Below are positions 55,859-62,198 of a stretch of 64,000 nt of DNA, one piece after another; the stretch's first letter is position 1; every line of letters begins with the position of its first letter. The stretch is from Microcoleus sp. FACHB-61 (GTDB lineage: Bacteria; Cyanobacteriota; Cyanobacteriia; Cyanobacteriales; Microcoleaceae). The position numbers were made by a program, and so were the translations under genes. The notes under the pieces were generated by a model. It did no database searches. It was not told the origin of the DNA and worked only from the letters and a program-made list of their open reading frames with translations. The stretch lies in the NCBI GenBank assembly GCA_014695295.1, contig JACJNY010000007.1, positions 62,001 through 126,000 on the forward strand, in the 5' to 3' direction.

Positions 55859-56266
55859 TTAAGCAGCGGCCGTAGCATTTGCTTCCAGAGGCTCGATTTC
55901 CTCCGGCGTAGCGTGACGGCGCGGATCGTTAAAGCTGCGTGCCGCTAGCCAGTTAGAATTTTGCGCCGCCTCGCAACCAATCACGTAAAGCGAAGATTGA
56001 TTAAAAGCAGCCCAGAGAGCATCACAAGCCTGTTTATCCATCAGTGAATCGGCGATCGGGCGATCGTGAATCAGAGCAAATAAATCAAACTCATTTCGTT
56101 TTGGATTCCACTGATATTGCAAAGTAGGAGCATAACCCATTTCGATCAATTGTGCGATCGCGCGATCGGGCGTATATCCGTCCAAATGCACCCGATTGAG
56201 ATAGATAGACACTTGGACATACTCATCTCTGGCAGGTAGCAGTCGGTAATTCGAGTTAGTCATCAT
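55859..56266 (-). CDS. Conserved protein of unknown function
   Basis: A 135-residue protein starting MMTNSNYRLLPARDEYVQVS. Segments: YLNRVHLDGYTPDRAIAQLI, GYAPTLQYQWNPKRNEFDLF ALIHDRPIADS and LYVIGCEAAQNSNWLAARSF. It reads as a compact alpha/beta domain without membrane segments; family not recognised. Its start (56266) overlaps the stop of the preceding 71-residue gene (56256-56258), so the two are translationally coupled as parts of a three-gene unit led by a ribbon-helix-helix protein. Confidence 0.6.
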   Translation of the reverse strand: MMTNSNYRLLPARDEYVQVSIYLNRVHLDGYTPDRAIAQLIEMGYAPTLQYQWNPKRNEFDLFALIHDRPIADSLMDKQACDALWAAFNQSSLYVIGCEAAQNSNWLAARSFNDPRRHATPEEIEPLEANATAAA

Positions 56267-56471
56267 TATTTGTCTCCGTGCAGTAGTAATAAGAACGGCC
56301 TGCAATATCGGGGCGTTTTTCAGCCTTCATTTTATGCTGAGCACATCGTCGCTTAGCATAAAGGTCTTTTTCAATTTCAGTCTCGCCAGGGGCATAAAAA
56401 GGACGGTGAGGAAGCAGTTCGGCTTCTAAATCCTCCCAAGATTTCTCTGGGTTGTCTGAATCTCTCAGCAT
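56256..56471 (-). CDS. Small hypothetical protein, 71 residues
   Basis: Charged, probably helical: MLRDSDNPEKSWEDLEAELL, YAPGETEIEKDLYAKRRCAQ, HKMKAEKRPDIAGRSYYYC. The CxxH...C pattern might bind a metal but is not a known zinc-finger spacing. Overlaps the next gene by 11 bases and lies 55 bases after the ribbon-helix-helix gene. Function unknown. Confidence 0.55.
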   Translation of the reverse strand: MLRDSDNPEKSWEDLEAELLPHRPFYAPGETEIEKDLYAKRRCAQHKMKAEKRPDIAGRSYYYCTETNNDD

Positions 56472-56526
56472 TTGTCCCTCGCGGTTTGTTCGAGGATGCC
56501 ATTTATTCGATATAGTCGATCGGTCA

Positions 56527-56742
56527 TCAGTCTGTTTCCTCAGTTTTGGCGCTCGTCTTGACGCGCTGGGGCTTTGGCTCTAAAACCGGTTCGTTTTCCT
56601 GTAACCAAGTTTCGATGTACTCCAACAGAACCTCATTCATGCTGAGGCTACGCATGGCGCAAGATGCTTTGAACTTGGCTCTTGTCTCTTCAGGTAGATA
56701 GATTTTTACGGACACAGTTTTGCTTGTTGTCAAAGTTTCCAT
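56527..56742 (-). CDS. Ribbon-helix-helix DNA-binding protein
   Basis: A 71-residue protein. VSVKIYLPEETRAKFKASCA followed by MRSLSMNEVLLEYIETWLQE is a ribbon-helix-helix fold: a basic strand then two helices, as in ParG, Arc or type II antitoxins. The tail is Lys/Pro-rich. The region before its start holds three ATCGATA palindromes that would suit autoregulation. It may be the regulator or antitoxin for the two downstream genes, or a plasmid-partition relic; no toxin family was recognised. Confidence 0.75.
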   Translation of the reverse strand: METLTTSKTVSVKIYLPEETRAKFKASCAMRSLSMNEVLLEYIETWLQENEPVLEPKPQRVKTSAKTEETD

Positions 56743-56850
56743 ATCGCTATATCGATTTGTCTATGTGTCTAGCCTGACACACAGGCGCGCGATCGGATAG
56801 GGTCGCTTATCGATATAAGGACTTGTCGGCTTGTCCCTATATCGATATAA
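56743..56850 (-). promoter_or_regulatory. Palindrome-rich operator region of the ribbon-helix-helix operon
   Basis: TATATCGAT at 56748-56756, TTATCGATATAA at 56807-56818 and TATATCGATATA at 56838-56849 (perfect palindrome). TATTATATCGATATAG on the minus strand also offers a -10-like TATTAT. Repeated near-identical palindromes before a ribbon-helix-helix gene are typical of autorepression. Confidence 0.6.
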
Positions 56851-56928
56851 TAACAGACATAGCCAAAAAACGACAACCGCGCCGAGTTAAACGCCATTGC
56901 CGTTTCCATACATTCTGCAAAAAAATGT

Positions 56929-56957
56929 TTGACATTCCTACCAGTCTGTGATAGCTT
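56929..56957 (+). promoter_or_regulatory. Candidate promoter of the DAHP synthase leader
   Basis: TTGACA at 56929-56934, a 17-base gap, then TAGCTT at 56952-56957 (weak -10). Transcription from here would include both aromatic leader peptides. The -35 is perfect; the -10 is poor, so the exact start is open. Confidence 0.45.
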
Positions 56958-57002
56958 GTCCAATAGTATTGTGTTTAATCCACAAATCGCAGCACTTCAC
57001 CC

Positions 57003-57059
57003 ATGTTCACAGCCAACAGCTATTTTTATTATTGGTACAGCCAAGTTCGCCCGGAGTGA
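57003..57059 (+). CDS. Aromatic leader peptide 1
   Basis: ATG TTC ACA GCC AAC AGC TAT TTT... encodes MFTANSYFYYWYSQVRPE, 18 residues with seven aromatic ones, six of them consecutive (YFYYWY, codons 57021-57038). The next codons, GTT CGC CCG GAG, form the 5' arm of a hairpin that can compete with a terminator. No strong Shine-Dalgarno is seen. Interpretation: a sensor peptide on which ribosomes stall when Phe-, Tyr- or Trp-tRNA is scarce. Confidence 0.8.
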   Translation: MFTANSYFYYWYSQVRPE

Positions 57060-57091
57060 ATTTGCAATTCACTGTGAACATCCGGGCGAAC
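57045..57091 (+). promoter_or_regulatory. Candidate antiterminator 1
   Basis: GTTCGCCCGGA (57045-57055) is a perfect complement of TCCGGGCGAAC (57081-57091). The inner GTGAATT/AATTCAC (57056-57062/57066-57072) can pair too. The 3' arm runs into the first bases of terminator 1 (57089-57096), so the two structures compete. The 5' arm lies under a ribosome that reaches the leader stop codon at 57057-57059. Confidence 0.65.
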
Positions 57092-57121
57092 CGCAGATTA
57101 ACACCTGCGGTTTTGTTTTTT
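57089..57121 (+). terminator. Attenuator terminator 1
   Basis: AACCGCAG (57089-57096) pairs with CTGCGGTT (57105-57112) over an 8-base loop, followed by TTGTTTTTT. An intrinsic terminator 30 bases after the stop of leader peptide 1. Confidence 0.8.
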
Positions 57122-57166
57122 CTACTTCTTTTCCCAACAACCAATCGACTGCAAGCGAAAACACCG

Positions 57167-57229
57167 ATGACATTATTCAGTAACTGGTACTACAGCTTTT
57201 ATTTTTGGCCCAACAAAAGTTCTGGGTAA
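57167..57229 (+). CDS. Aromatic leader peptide 2
   Basis: Encodes MTLFSNWYYSFYFWPNKSSG, 20 residues with eight aromatic ones (F, WYY, FYFW). TAA at 57227-57229. The final codons AGT TCT GGG T (57218-57227) can pair with the 5' arm of terminator 2. The layout repeats that of leader peptide 1: aromatic codons, then about 8-10 bases, then an antiterminator arm, stop, terminator. The DAHP synthase ATG is 108 bases beyond the stop. Confidence 0.82.
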   Translation: MTLFSNWYYSFYFWPNKSSG

Positions 57230-57264
57230 ATTGTCGCGCTGTCTTTTCGCACGAACCCGGAACT
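57218..57264 (+). promoter_or_regulatory. Candidate antiterminator 2
   Basis: AGTTCTGGGT (57218-57227) pairs with ACCCGGAACT (57255-57264) with one G-U pair, using the whole 5' arm of terminator 2. Ribosome stalling at the aromatic codons 57185-57210 would leave it free; completion of the peptide would cover it and allow termination. Confidence 0.75.
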
Positions 57265-57286
57265 CTTAAAAGTTCCGGGTTTTTTG
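57254..57286 (+). terminator. Attenuator terminator 2
   Basis: AACCCGGAACT (57254-57264) pairs perfectly with AGTTCCGGGTT (57271-57281) around a 6-base loop, followed by a T-run to 57285. It lies 51 bases before the DAHP synthase ATG and has no role there unless conditional. Confidence 0.9.
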
Positions 57287-57336
57287 TTGGTTTTTCGTTG
57301 TCAACCACCCACTTAATTTCCCAGGAAAATACCCTC

Positions 57337-58197
57337 ATGTTAGAAGCCAAACTCGTAACCAAATCTCATCCCGAACACCAAACAATTGTCAAACTCTCAG
57401 AAACAGTCTCAGTCGGCGGCACAGAATTATTAATCATCGGCGGCCCCTGTACCGTCGAAAGTTCCGCACAAATGGAAACAGTCGCCCGCCAACTATCCGC
57501 CGCATCCGTGCAAGCTTTGCGAGGCGGAGTCTACAAACCCCGCACTTCTCCCTATTCTTTCCAAGGGATGGGAATTGAGGGACTGGAAATTTTAGCCGAT
57601 GTCAGCCGGCGTTACGGTTTGCCCGTGGTGACAGAGGTAATGTCGATCGCCCAAATCGAGCCAGTTGTCACCTATGCTGATATGCTGCAATTAGGCAGTC
57701 GCAATATGCAAAACTTCGAGTTACTAAAGGCGATCGGTCAAGCCGGAAAACCAGTCCTGCTAAAACGCGGCTTGTCAGCCACAATCGAAGAATTTGTGAT
57801 GGCCGCCGAATACATACTCAGTCACGGAAATCCTCATGTAGTTCTCTGCGAAAGAGGCATCCGCAGCTTCGACAATTACACGCGGAATGTATTAGATTTA
57901 GGTGCCGTCGCAGCGCTGAAACAGTTAACTCATTTGCCAGTAATTGTAGACCCTTCTCACGCAGTCGGCAAGCGAGAATTAGTCGCGCCACTAGCCAAAG
58001 CAGCGGTTGCTTGCGGTGCAGACGGATTAATTATTGAGTGTCACCCGCAACCGGAAAAATCGGTTTCTGACGCGCGCCAAGCTCTTTCTTTGCCAGATAT
58101 GGTAGATTTAGTTGCGAGTTTGCGGCCTGTAGCCGCCGCAGTTGGGCGCCGCATACGCGAGATTAATGTGCCTTCAGAGGTATTAAGTTTGAAGTGA
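57337..58197 (+). CDS. 3-deoxy-7-phosphoheptulonate (DAHP) synthase
   Basis: A 286-residue type I-beta (AroA/KDO8P-like) DAHP synthase that condenses phosphoenolpyruvate and erythrose 4-phosphate at the entry to the shikimate pathway. Key stretches: LLIIGGPCTVESSAQMETVA, GGVYKPRTSPYSFQGMG, QLGSRNMQNFELLKAIGQ, LLKRGLSATIEEFVMAAEYI, LPVIVDPSHAVGKRELVAPL, LIIECHPQPEKSVSDARQAL. The ATG at 57337 is chosen over upstream in-frame codons because it follows AGGA and begins the short N-terminus; the upstream stretch is the attenuator. No N-terminal ACT/FL regulatory domain is evident, so transcriptional control by the leader would matter. Confidence 0.95.
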   Translation: MLEAKLVTKSHPEHQTIVKLSETVSVGGTELLIIGGPCTVESSAQMETVARQLSAASVQALRGGVYKPRTSPYSFQGMGIEGLEILADVSRRYGLPVVTEVMSIAQIEPVVTYADMLQLGSRNMQNFELLKAIGQAGKPVLLKRGLSATIEEFVMAAEYILSHGNPHVVLCERGIRSFDNYTRNVLDLGAVAALKQLTHLPVIVDPSHAVGKRELVAPLAKAAVACGADGLIIECHPQPEKSVSDARQALSLPDMVDLVASLRPVAAAVGRRIREINVPSEVLSLK

Positions 58198-58499
58198 TAT
58201 TGGTAGGAAATAATCTATAACTTTTAACGCCAAACTCTACAGTCGGTTTTCGCTGAGATATTTCACCATTATCAATAATCCTTTCTGGGCGGGCAGGATG
58301 CCCACCCCACAAGAAAATTGATATGTTGTGGAACAGGCCGGAAAGCCTGTTCTTAACAATGGTGCAAGATGTCAGTTTTAACCGGCTTTAGCTTTGAGGC
58401 AGGGGTTTAAACCCCTGCCAGAATCGGCGAAAGCGCGTGTTTGACGAATTTAGATTAAAATAAAAAATAATACTGTCATCTACGAAATTTTGCTTAATT
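58198..58499. other. Intergenic region with a transposable-repeat-like hairpin
   Basis: No gene. GAACAGGCCGGAAAGCCTGTTC (hairpin arms GAACAGGC and GCCTGTTC, about 58331-58352) and GGCAGGGGTTTAAACCCCTGCC (arms GGCAGGGGTTT and AAACCCCTGCC, about 58398-58419) are palindromic repeats and may terminate the DAHP synthase transcript. Confidence 0.65.
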
Positions 58500-58697
58500 A
58501 TGGCAATACTACTTAACGTTCCCTCGATCGTCTGTGCCGGCTGCGGCGATACAATTACCAAAGCCATCAAAACTGTTGACTCCGAGGCTTCTGTCAATGT
58601 GGATGTCGCAGCTAAGACTGTTACGGTTGAGGCTGAAGCTTCTGAAGAATCAATTAAACAGGCGGTTGTGGTGACAGGCCACACCGTCCAAGATTAA
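58500..58697 (+). CDS. HMA-domain metal chaperone-like protein
   Basis: A 65-residue heavy-metal-associated domain. LLNVPSIVCAGCGDTITKAI holds the CxxC metal site (CAGC), followed by the usual strand-helix-strand order (VNVDVAAKTVTVEAEASEES) ending in a second helix. It resembles CopZ/Atx1, but the strand before the CxxC is not the usual MxC form, so the metal may be copper or zinc. It converges on the SmtB-type repressor gene and belongs to the metal-handling island. Confidence 0.85.
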   Translation: MAILLNVPSIVCAGCGDTITKAIKTVDSEASVNVDVAAKTVTVEAEASEESIKQAVVVTGHTVQD

Positions 58698-58818
58698 TAT
58701 CTAGTTGGGTGGGGGCGGGTTTACAAGATTATTGGTCTTAGGCCGAGATTATTGGTAAAACCCGCCCCTAGAAAATTTTAAATCTATTACCAATGCCCAC
58801 TGCCCAATGCCCAAAAGA

Positions 58819-59259
58819 TTATTCTTCGTCTAAGTGTTCGGCGACGGCTTGGTAAAGTTCCAAAACGTGTCGATCGAGTAAACTATAAAAAACTTGTCTC
58901 CCAACCTTGCGGTAACTTACCAACCGCATCGCCCGCAATGCCCGCAACTGGTGCGATACTGCTGATTCGCTCATGGTCAAAGCTGCAGCCAAGTCACACA
59001 CGCACAGTTCTTGTTTTGCCAAAACCGACAGCAGCCGCAGGCGGTTCGCATCTCCCAAAAGACTGAAAAACTCAGCCATCCGCTGAGCTTTTGCGGTGTT
59101 GAGAACTTGTGTTTGGATGTCCCCGGCCCGCAAACAGTCAACTAAGTGCGGTCGATCGCACGTTGGTGTATCGTTTTGTGCGTGAGGCTGAGTTATCGCT
59201 CCGTTAACAGCAGACTTGGGTGACATCTTTTGCAGGCTTGTTTTAATTCTCATTTTCAT
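58819..59259 (-). CDS. smtB: SmtB/ZiaR-type zinc-responsive repressor
   Basis: A 146-residue ArsR-family repressor. Winged-helix core with AEFFSLLGDANRLRLLSVLA, ELCVCDLAAALTMSESAVSH QLRALRAMRLVSYRK. Metal sites: the alpha-3 ELCVCD cysteines, the alpha-5 pattern DRHVLELYQAVAEHLDE (zinc site of SmtB) and an N-terminal CDRPH segment as in ZiaR. It is divergent from the metallothionein gene, sharing a 113-base promoter region with a SmtB-like operator. Zinc should release it from DNA. Start is taken at 59259; ATG codons slightly inside are possible. Confidence 0.92.
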   Translation of the reverse strand: MKMRIKTSLQKMSPKSAVNGAITQPHAQNDTPTCDRPHLVDCLRAGDIQTQVLNTAKAQRMAEFFSLLGDANRLRLLSVLAKQELCVCDLAAALTMSESAVSHQLRALRAMRLVSYRKVGRQVFYSLLDRHVLELYQAVAEHLDEE

Positions 59260-59305
59260 TTTAGTGCGATCGGCAAACCTTTTGTAACAAAACTTTTACA
59301 TTCCC

Positions 59306-59340
59306 TTGACTTATATCTGAATATATGTTCATATATAAGT
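59306..59340. promoter_or_regulatory. smtA promoter with SmtB-type operator
   Basis: TTGACT (59306-59311) is a -35; CATATA or TATAAG near 59330-59339 is the -10. Between and over them lies the imperfect inverted repeat CTGAATATATGTTCATAT (59318-59335), of the TGAA...TTCA type bound by SmtB proteins. Confidence 0.7.
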
Positions 59341-59372
59341 ATAGACAAACAAACCCACGAGGAAAAACTCAA

Positions 59373-59540
59373 ATGACTACCGTCACCCAAATGAAATGCG
59401 CCTGTCCTTCTTGCCTGTGCGTTGTTAACCTCACAGACGCCATTCAAAAAGAGGGCAAAACATACTGTTCCACTGCTTGCGCTGACGGCCACCCCAACGG
59501 CCAAGGCTGCGGCCACACCGGCTGCGAGTGCAACAAGTAA
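59373..59540 (+). CDS. smtA: Bacterial metallothionein
   Basis: A 55-residue zinc-sequestering protein with nine cysteines and two histidines: MTTVTQMKCACPSCLCVVNL, then YCSTACADGHPNGQGCGHTG CECNK. Cysteine spacing equals SmtA of Synechococcus, including the zinc-finger-like YCSxACADGH segment. ATG at 59373 is preceded by CGAGG and stands behind the operator/promoter; an in-frame ATG at 59325 lies inside the operator and is unlikely. Divergent from its probable repressor. Confidence 0.96.
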   Translation: MTTVTQMKCACPSCLCVVNLTDAIQKEGKTYCSTACADGHPNGQGCGHTGCECNK

Positions 59541-59813
59541 ATATTTGCCTTCACAAAAGGTTAATCCACCACTCTAAAATCTATCTAAAGGGAGATGCGA
59601 ACAGCGCATTTCCCAATTATTTTACTTTTAGGTTAAAGAAAAGTTAAGACAAAACTAATTTAAGGTTAAAGCTGCATTAATAGACTAAGTACAATTGCTC
59701 CTTGCGGAATACAATAGAAGTAAGTTGTACCGCGATACTGAGTACAGATAGTGCTATTAAAAGCAGATACCGAACCAAAATTTGAATACCAAAAGTTTAA
59801 TTAGGAGGGGACA

Positions 59814-60074
59814 ATGAATGAGCGGGAAGATTTTTTACATCCTCGCAATCGGTACTACGGTGATTTCACCCCAGAAAACTTGGCGTTTAATGCCAACTTA
59901 CAGGAATTTGCTCAGAAAATAACTTATATTTGCTCGCTGGAAACTGGGGGGAAAATTAGCGCTGAGAAAGCCTATAAAGATATTAAGGCGCTTTGGAAAG
60001 ACTTAAAATCCTCTAAGAAGCAATTGGGAATTGGTCAAAAACCTCCCAGTACCGGTGAGGAAAATTCACCTTAA
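59814..60074 (+). CDS. Conserved cyanobacterial protein (DUF7219-like)
   Basis: An 86-residue soluble, mostly helical protein: FLHPRNRYYGDFTPENLAFN ANLQEFAQKITYICSLETGG KISAEKAYKDIKALWKDLKS. The pattern is one I have seen in short conserved cyanobacterial proteins (recently DUF7219); function unknown. AGGAGG lies 7-8 bases upstream, a strong start signal. It converges with znuA across a terminator. Confidence 0.7.
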   Translation: MNEREDFLHPRNRYYGDFTPENLAFNANLQEFAQKITYICSLETGGKISAEKAYKDIKALWKDLKSSKKQLGIGQKPPSTGEENSP

Positions 60075-60089
60075 AATCATTGCAGCAAA

Positions 60090-60133
60090 CGCAGCGCTCG
60101 CAATCCAAAACACCTGGGATTGCGAGCGCTGCG
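60090..60133. terminator. Bidirectional intrinsic terminator
   Basis: CGCAGCGCTCGCAATCC (60090-60106) pairs perfectly with GGATTGCGAGCGCTGCG (60117-60133) across 10 bases, with TTTT following on the plus strand; flanking GCAGCAAA/TTTTGCTGC extends the stem. Lies between convergent genes. Confidence 0.9.
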
Positions 60134-60183
60134 TTTTGCTGCGTACCCAGCCAATGTAAGCTGCTTGCTGCACCCTAAGAAGT

Positions 60184-61266
60184 CTATGGTTTGGGAGTTG
60201 GTGTTGCTTCTCTTGCAAAAGAAGTGCAATTGCCGCCGAGGCCAGAAGTAATTGCGCAAGTATTAGTTTTCAGCATTCCCTGATATGTATCAGCACCGGT
60301 GCCGGGGCCGCCCAACTCGTCGCTGTAAAGTTCTTTGTCCGAAATTCCGACATTTGCCTCCCTCGCCACAGTCTGCATCAACTTGGGATTAGTTGTAGTT
60401 TCGGCAAAAATTGTCGGCACTCCTGCGGTCTTAATTTCTGAGGACAATTCGGCAATTCTTGCTGCAGTGGGCTGTTCCTCTGTCGTCACACCCTGCAACG
60501 CTCCAGCAATCTCCAAACCGTAAGCATCGGCATAGTAAGTCAGAGCATCGTGAGTTGTTACTAACTTGCGTTTTTGGGCTGGAATTGTCGCAATTTGATC
60601 TTTTATCCAAGTATCTATTTTTTGCAAATCATCTGTTAAGCTTGCTGCATTTTTAGTATAAAGTTGAGCATTGCTGGGGGAAACTTTTATCAATTGGTCG
60701 CGAATTGTTTCTACCATGCGCAGCCCATTTTGAGGGTTATGCCAAACGTGAGGGTCAGGGACTTTTTCGCCTTCTGTGTGGGGTTGGTTTTCCGCTTTCT
60801 CTTCACCGTGTTCGTGCTCGTGTTCGCCCATCAGCGGTTTGGGAACTGCGACTTCGTGGACGGCGATTTTGGGCGCGGAGTTGGTACTAGATTGAATTAA
60901 CTTAATGATGCTGGGTTCGTGGTTGTAGCCGCCGTATAAAATCAGATTTGCTGTTTCAATCGCTTTGCGGTCTTCCGGCTTGGTTTGGTAGGCGTGGGGG
61001 TCGTCTCCCGGCTCGATGAGACAGGTGGTGTCGATCGAACTTTGAGCGATTTCTTTAGTTATGTCGCAGATAACGCCAGTCGTGGCGACGACTTTGGGCA
61101 AGTTGGCGGCGGGACTGGCTTGAGTTTGAGTTGTGGCGGGACTCTCTGACACCGGATTGCTTGCGTTCTGTCCTCCACTGCACCCAACCAGTCCGCAGCC
61201 GATCGCCAAAACAGCCGCACCGCAGAATCTGCCGCTTTTTCTACGCAAGTTTTTTAACATTTTCAC
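60184..61266 (-). CDS. znuA: Zinc ABC transporter substrate-binding protein
   Basis: A 360-residue cluster A-I metal-binding lipoprotein. Signal with lipobox (AIGCGLVGCSGGQ, lipid on a Cys near residue 29). VVATTGVICDITKEIAQ, DDPHAYQTKPED (first His), a His/Glu-rich loop HEHEHGEEKAENQPHTEGEK typical of zinc-specific members, DPHVWHNPQNG (second His), LVTTHDALTYYADAYGLEIA and ETTTNPKLMQTVAREAN. Delivers zinc to ZnuBC. Divergent from znuC, sharing a region with a Zur-like palindrome. Confidence 0.93.
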   Translation of the reverse strand: MKMLKNLRRKSGRFCGAAVLAIGCGLVGCSGGQNASNPVSESPATTQTQASPAANLPKVVATTGVICDITKEIAQSSIDTTCLIEPGDDPHAYQTKPEDRKAIETANLILYGGYNHEPSIIKLIQSSTNSAPKIAVHEVAVPKPLMGEHEHEHGEEKAENQPHTEGEKVPDPHVWHNPQNGLRMVETIRDQLIKVSPSNAQLYTKNAASLTDDLQKIDTWIKDQIATIPAQKRKLVTTHDALTYYADAYGLEIAGALQGVTTEEQPTAARIAELSSEIKTAGVPTIFAETTTNPKLMQTVAREANVGISDKELYSDELGGPGTGADTYQGMLKTNTCAITSGLGGNCTSFAREATPTPKP

Positions 61267-61272
61267 CTTTGG

Positions 61273-61336
61273 AACGATAATCGTTATTGCTTTTTCGAGT
61301 TATCCTATTCTAGTAGCTACGAACAAGAATCGTTCT
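61273..61336. promoter_or_regulatory. Zur/Fur-like palindromes in the znuA-znuC divergent promoter
   Basis: AACGATAATCGTT (61273-61285) is a perfect palindrome; a second, weaker one, AGAATCGTTCT, lies at 61326-61336. The 84-base divergent region and the zinc-uptake genes on both sides make a Zur operator likely. Confidence 0.6.
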
Positions 61337-61350
61337 CAAAAGTTTTAATT

Positions 61351-62070
61351 ATGTTAGAAGTGCAAGACTTAGCTGTTAATTATCGAGGAATTTCGGCCCT
61401 CAACAGCGTGAATTTCCAGTTAGATCCCGGGCAATTAACCGGTGTGTTCGGCCCCAACGGCGCGGGGAAAAGCACGATGGTGAAAGCGATGCTGGGATTG
61501 ATCCCGGCCTGTCGCGGTTTGGTGAAATATCAGGGGCGGTTGCTGAAGCAACAGTTGTCGCGGGTGGCTTATGTGCCGCAGCGATCGCAAATTGACTGGG
61601 ATTATCCGATTACGGTGTGGAATGCGGTGATGATGGCGCGAACCGTCCAGACTGGTTGGTTTCGCAGTCCCTCGAAGCAGTCGCAAGAATTGGTAAAAGC
61701 TGCTTTGCTGCGGGTGGGAATGTGGGATTTGCGCGATCGGCAAATTGGCGAACTGTCTGGCGGACAGCAGCAGCGGATTTTCTTAGCAAGGTCGATCGCC
61801 CAACAAGCCGATTTATTCTTCTTCGACGAACCTTTTAACGCGATCGACAAAGCAACCGAAGAAATTATTTTTGATATTTTTGCCGAACTCAAAGCCCAAA
61901 ATAAAACAGTGCTAGTAATTAGTCACGATTTAGGCGAAACTTTAAAACAGTACGACAATTTATTATTGCTAAATAAGCAGTTAATTGCAACTGGTTCCTG
62001 GCGGGAAGTCCTCACCGCCGCCAATATTCAAAAAGCCTATGGATACGATTTAAGTTTAGTGGCAGCGTAA
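61351..62070 (+). CDS. znuC: Zinc ABC transporter ATP-binding protein
   Basis: A 239-residue ABC ATPase. Walker A GPNGAGKSTMVKAMLG, Q-loop YVPQRSQIDWDYPITVWNAV, signature LSGGQQQRIFLARSIAQQ, Walker B ADLFFFDEPFNAID, H-loop VISHDLGET. The sequence matches the manganese/zinc (MntA/ZnuC/TroB) group; zinc is assigned from the His-rich loop of the divergent binding protein and the metallothionein neighbourhood. Confidence 0.93.
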   Translation: MLEVQDLAVNYRGISALNSVNFQLDPGQLTGVFGPNGAGKSTMVKAMLGLIPACRGLVKYQGRLLKQQLSRVAYVPQRSQIDWDYPITVWNAVMMARTVQTGWFRSPSKQSQELVKAALLRVGMWDLRDRQIGELSGGQQQRIFLARSIAQQADLFFFDEPFNAIDKATEEIIFDIFAELKAQNKTVLVISHDLGETLKQYDNLLLLNKQLIATGSWREVLTAANIQKAYGYDLSLVAA

Positions 62071-62096
62071 GCAAAAAAAGATTTATCTTTAAAGTG

Positions 62097-62160
62097 GATT
62101 GTGGCACGGGCGTCCCGCCTGTGCAGTTGATTGTGGCACGGGCGTCCCGCCTGTGCAGTT
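62097..62160. repeat. 32-bp tandem duplication with hairpin
   Basis: Two identical units beginning GATTGTGGCACGGGCGTCCC (62097-62128, 62129-62160), each able to fold through GCACGGGCG/CGCCTGTGC-type pairing. Lies between znuC and znuB and may lower readthrough. Confidence 0.85.
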
Positions 62161-62198
62161 GATTGTAGTTGAAAAAATCCTATTATTGACCTAATTCA

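Noticed and set aside
56929..57229. Longer reading frames spanning the DAHP synthase leader (for example from 56948 to 57229)
   Set aside because: They run through both terminators and have no start signal. The two short aromatic peptides explain codon content and secondary structure much better.
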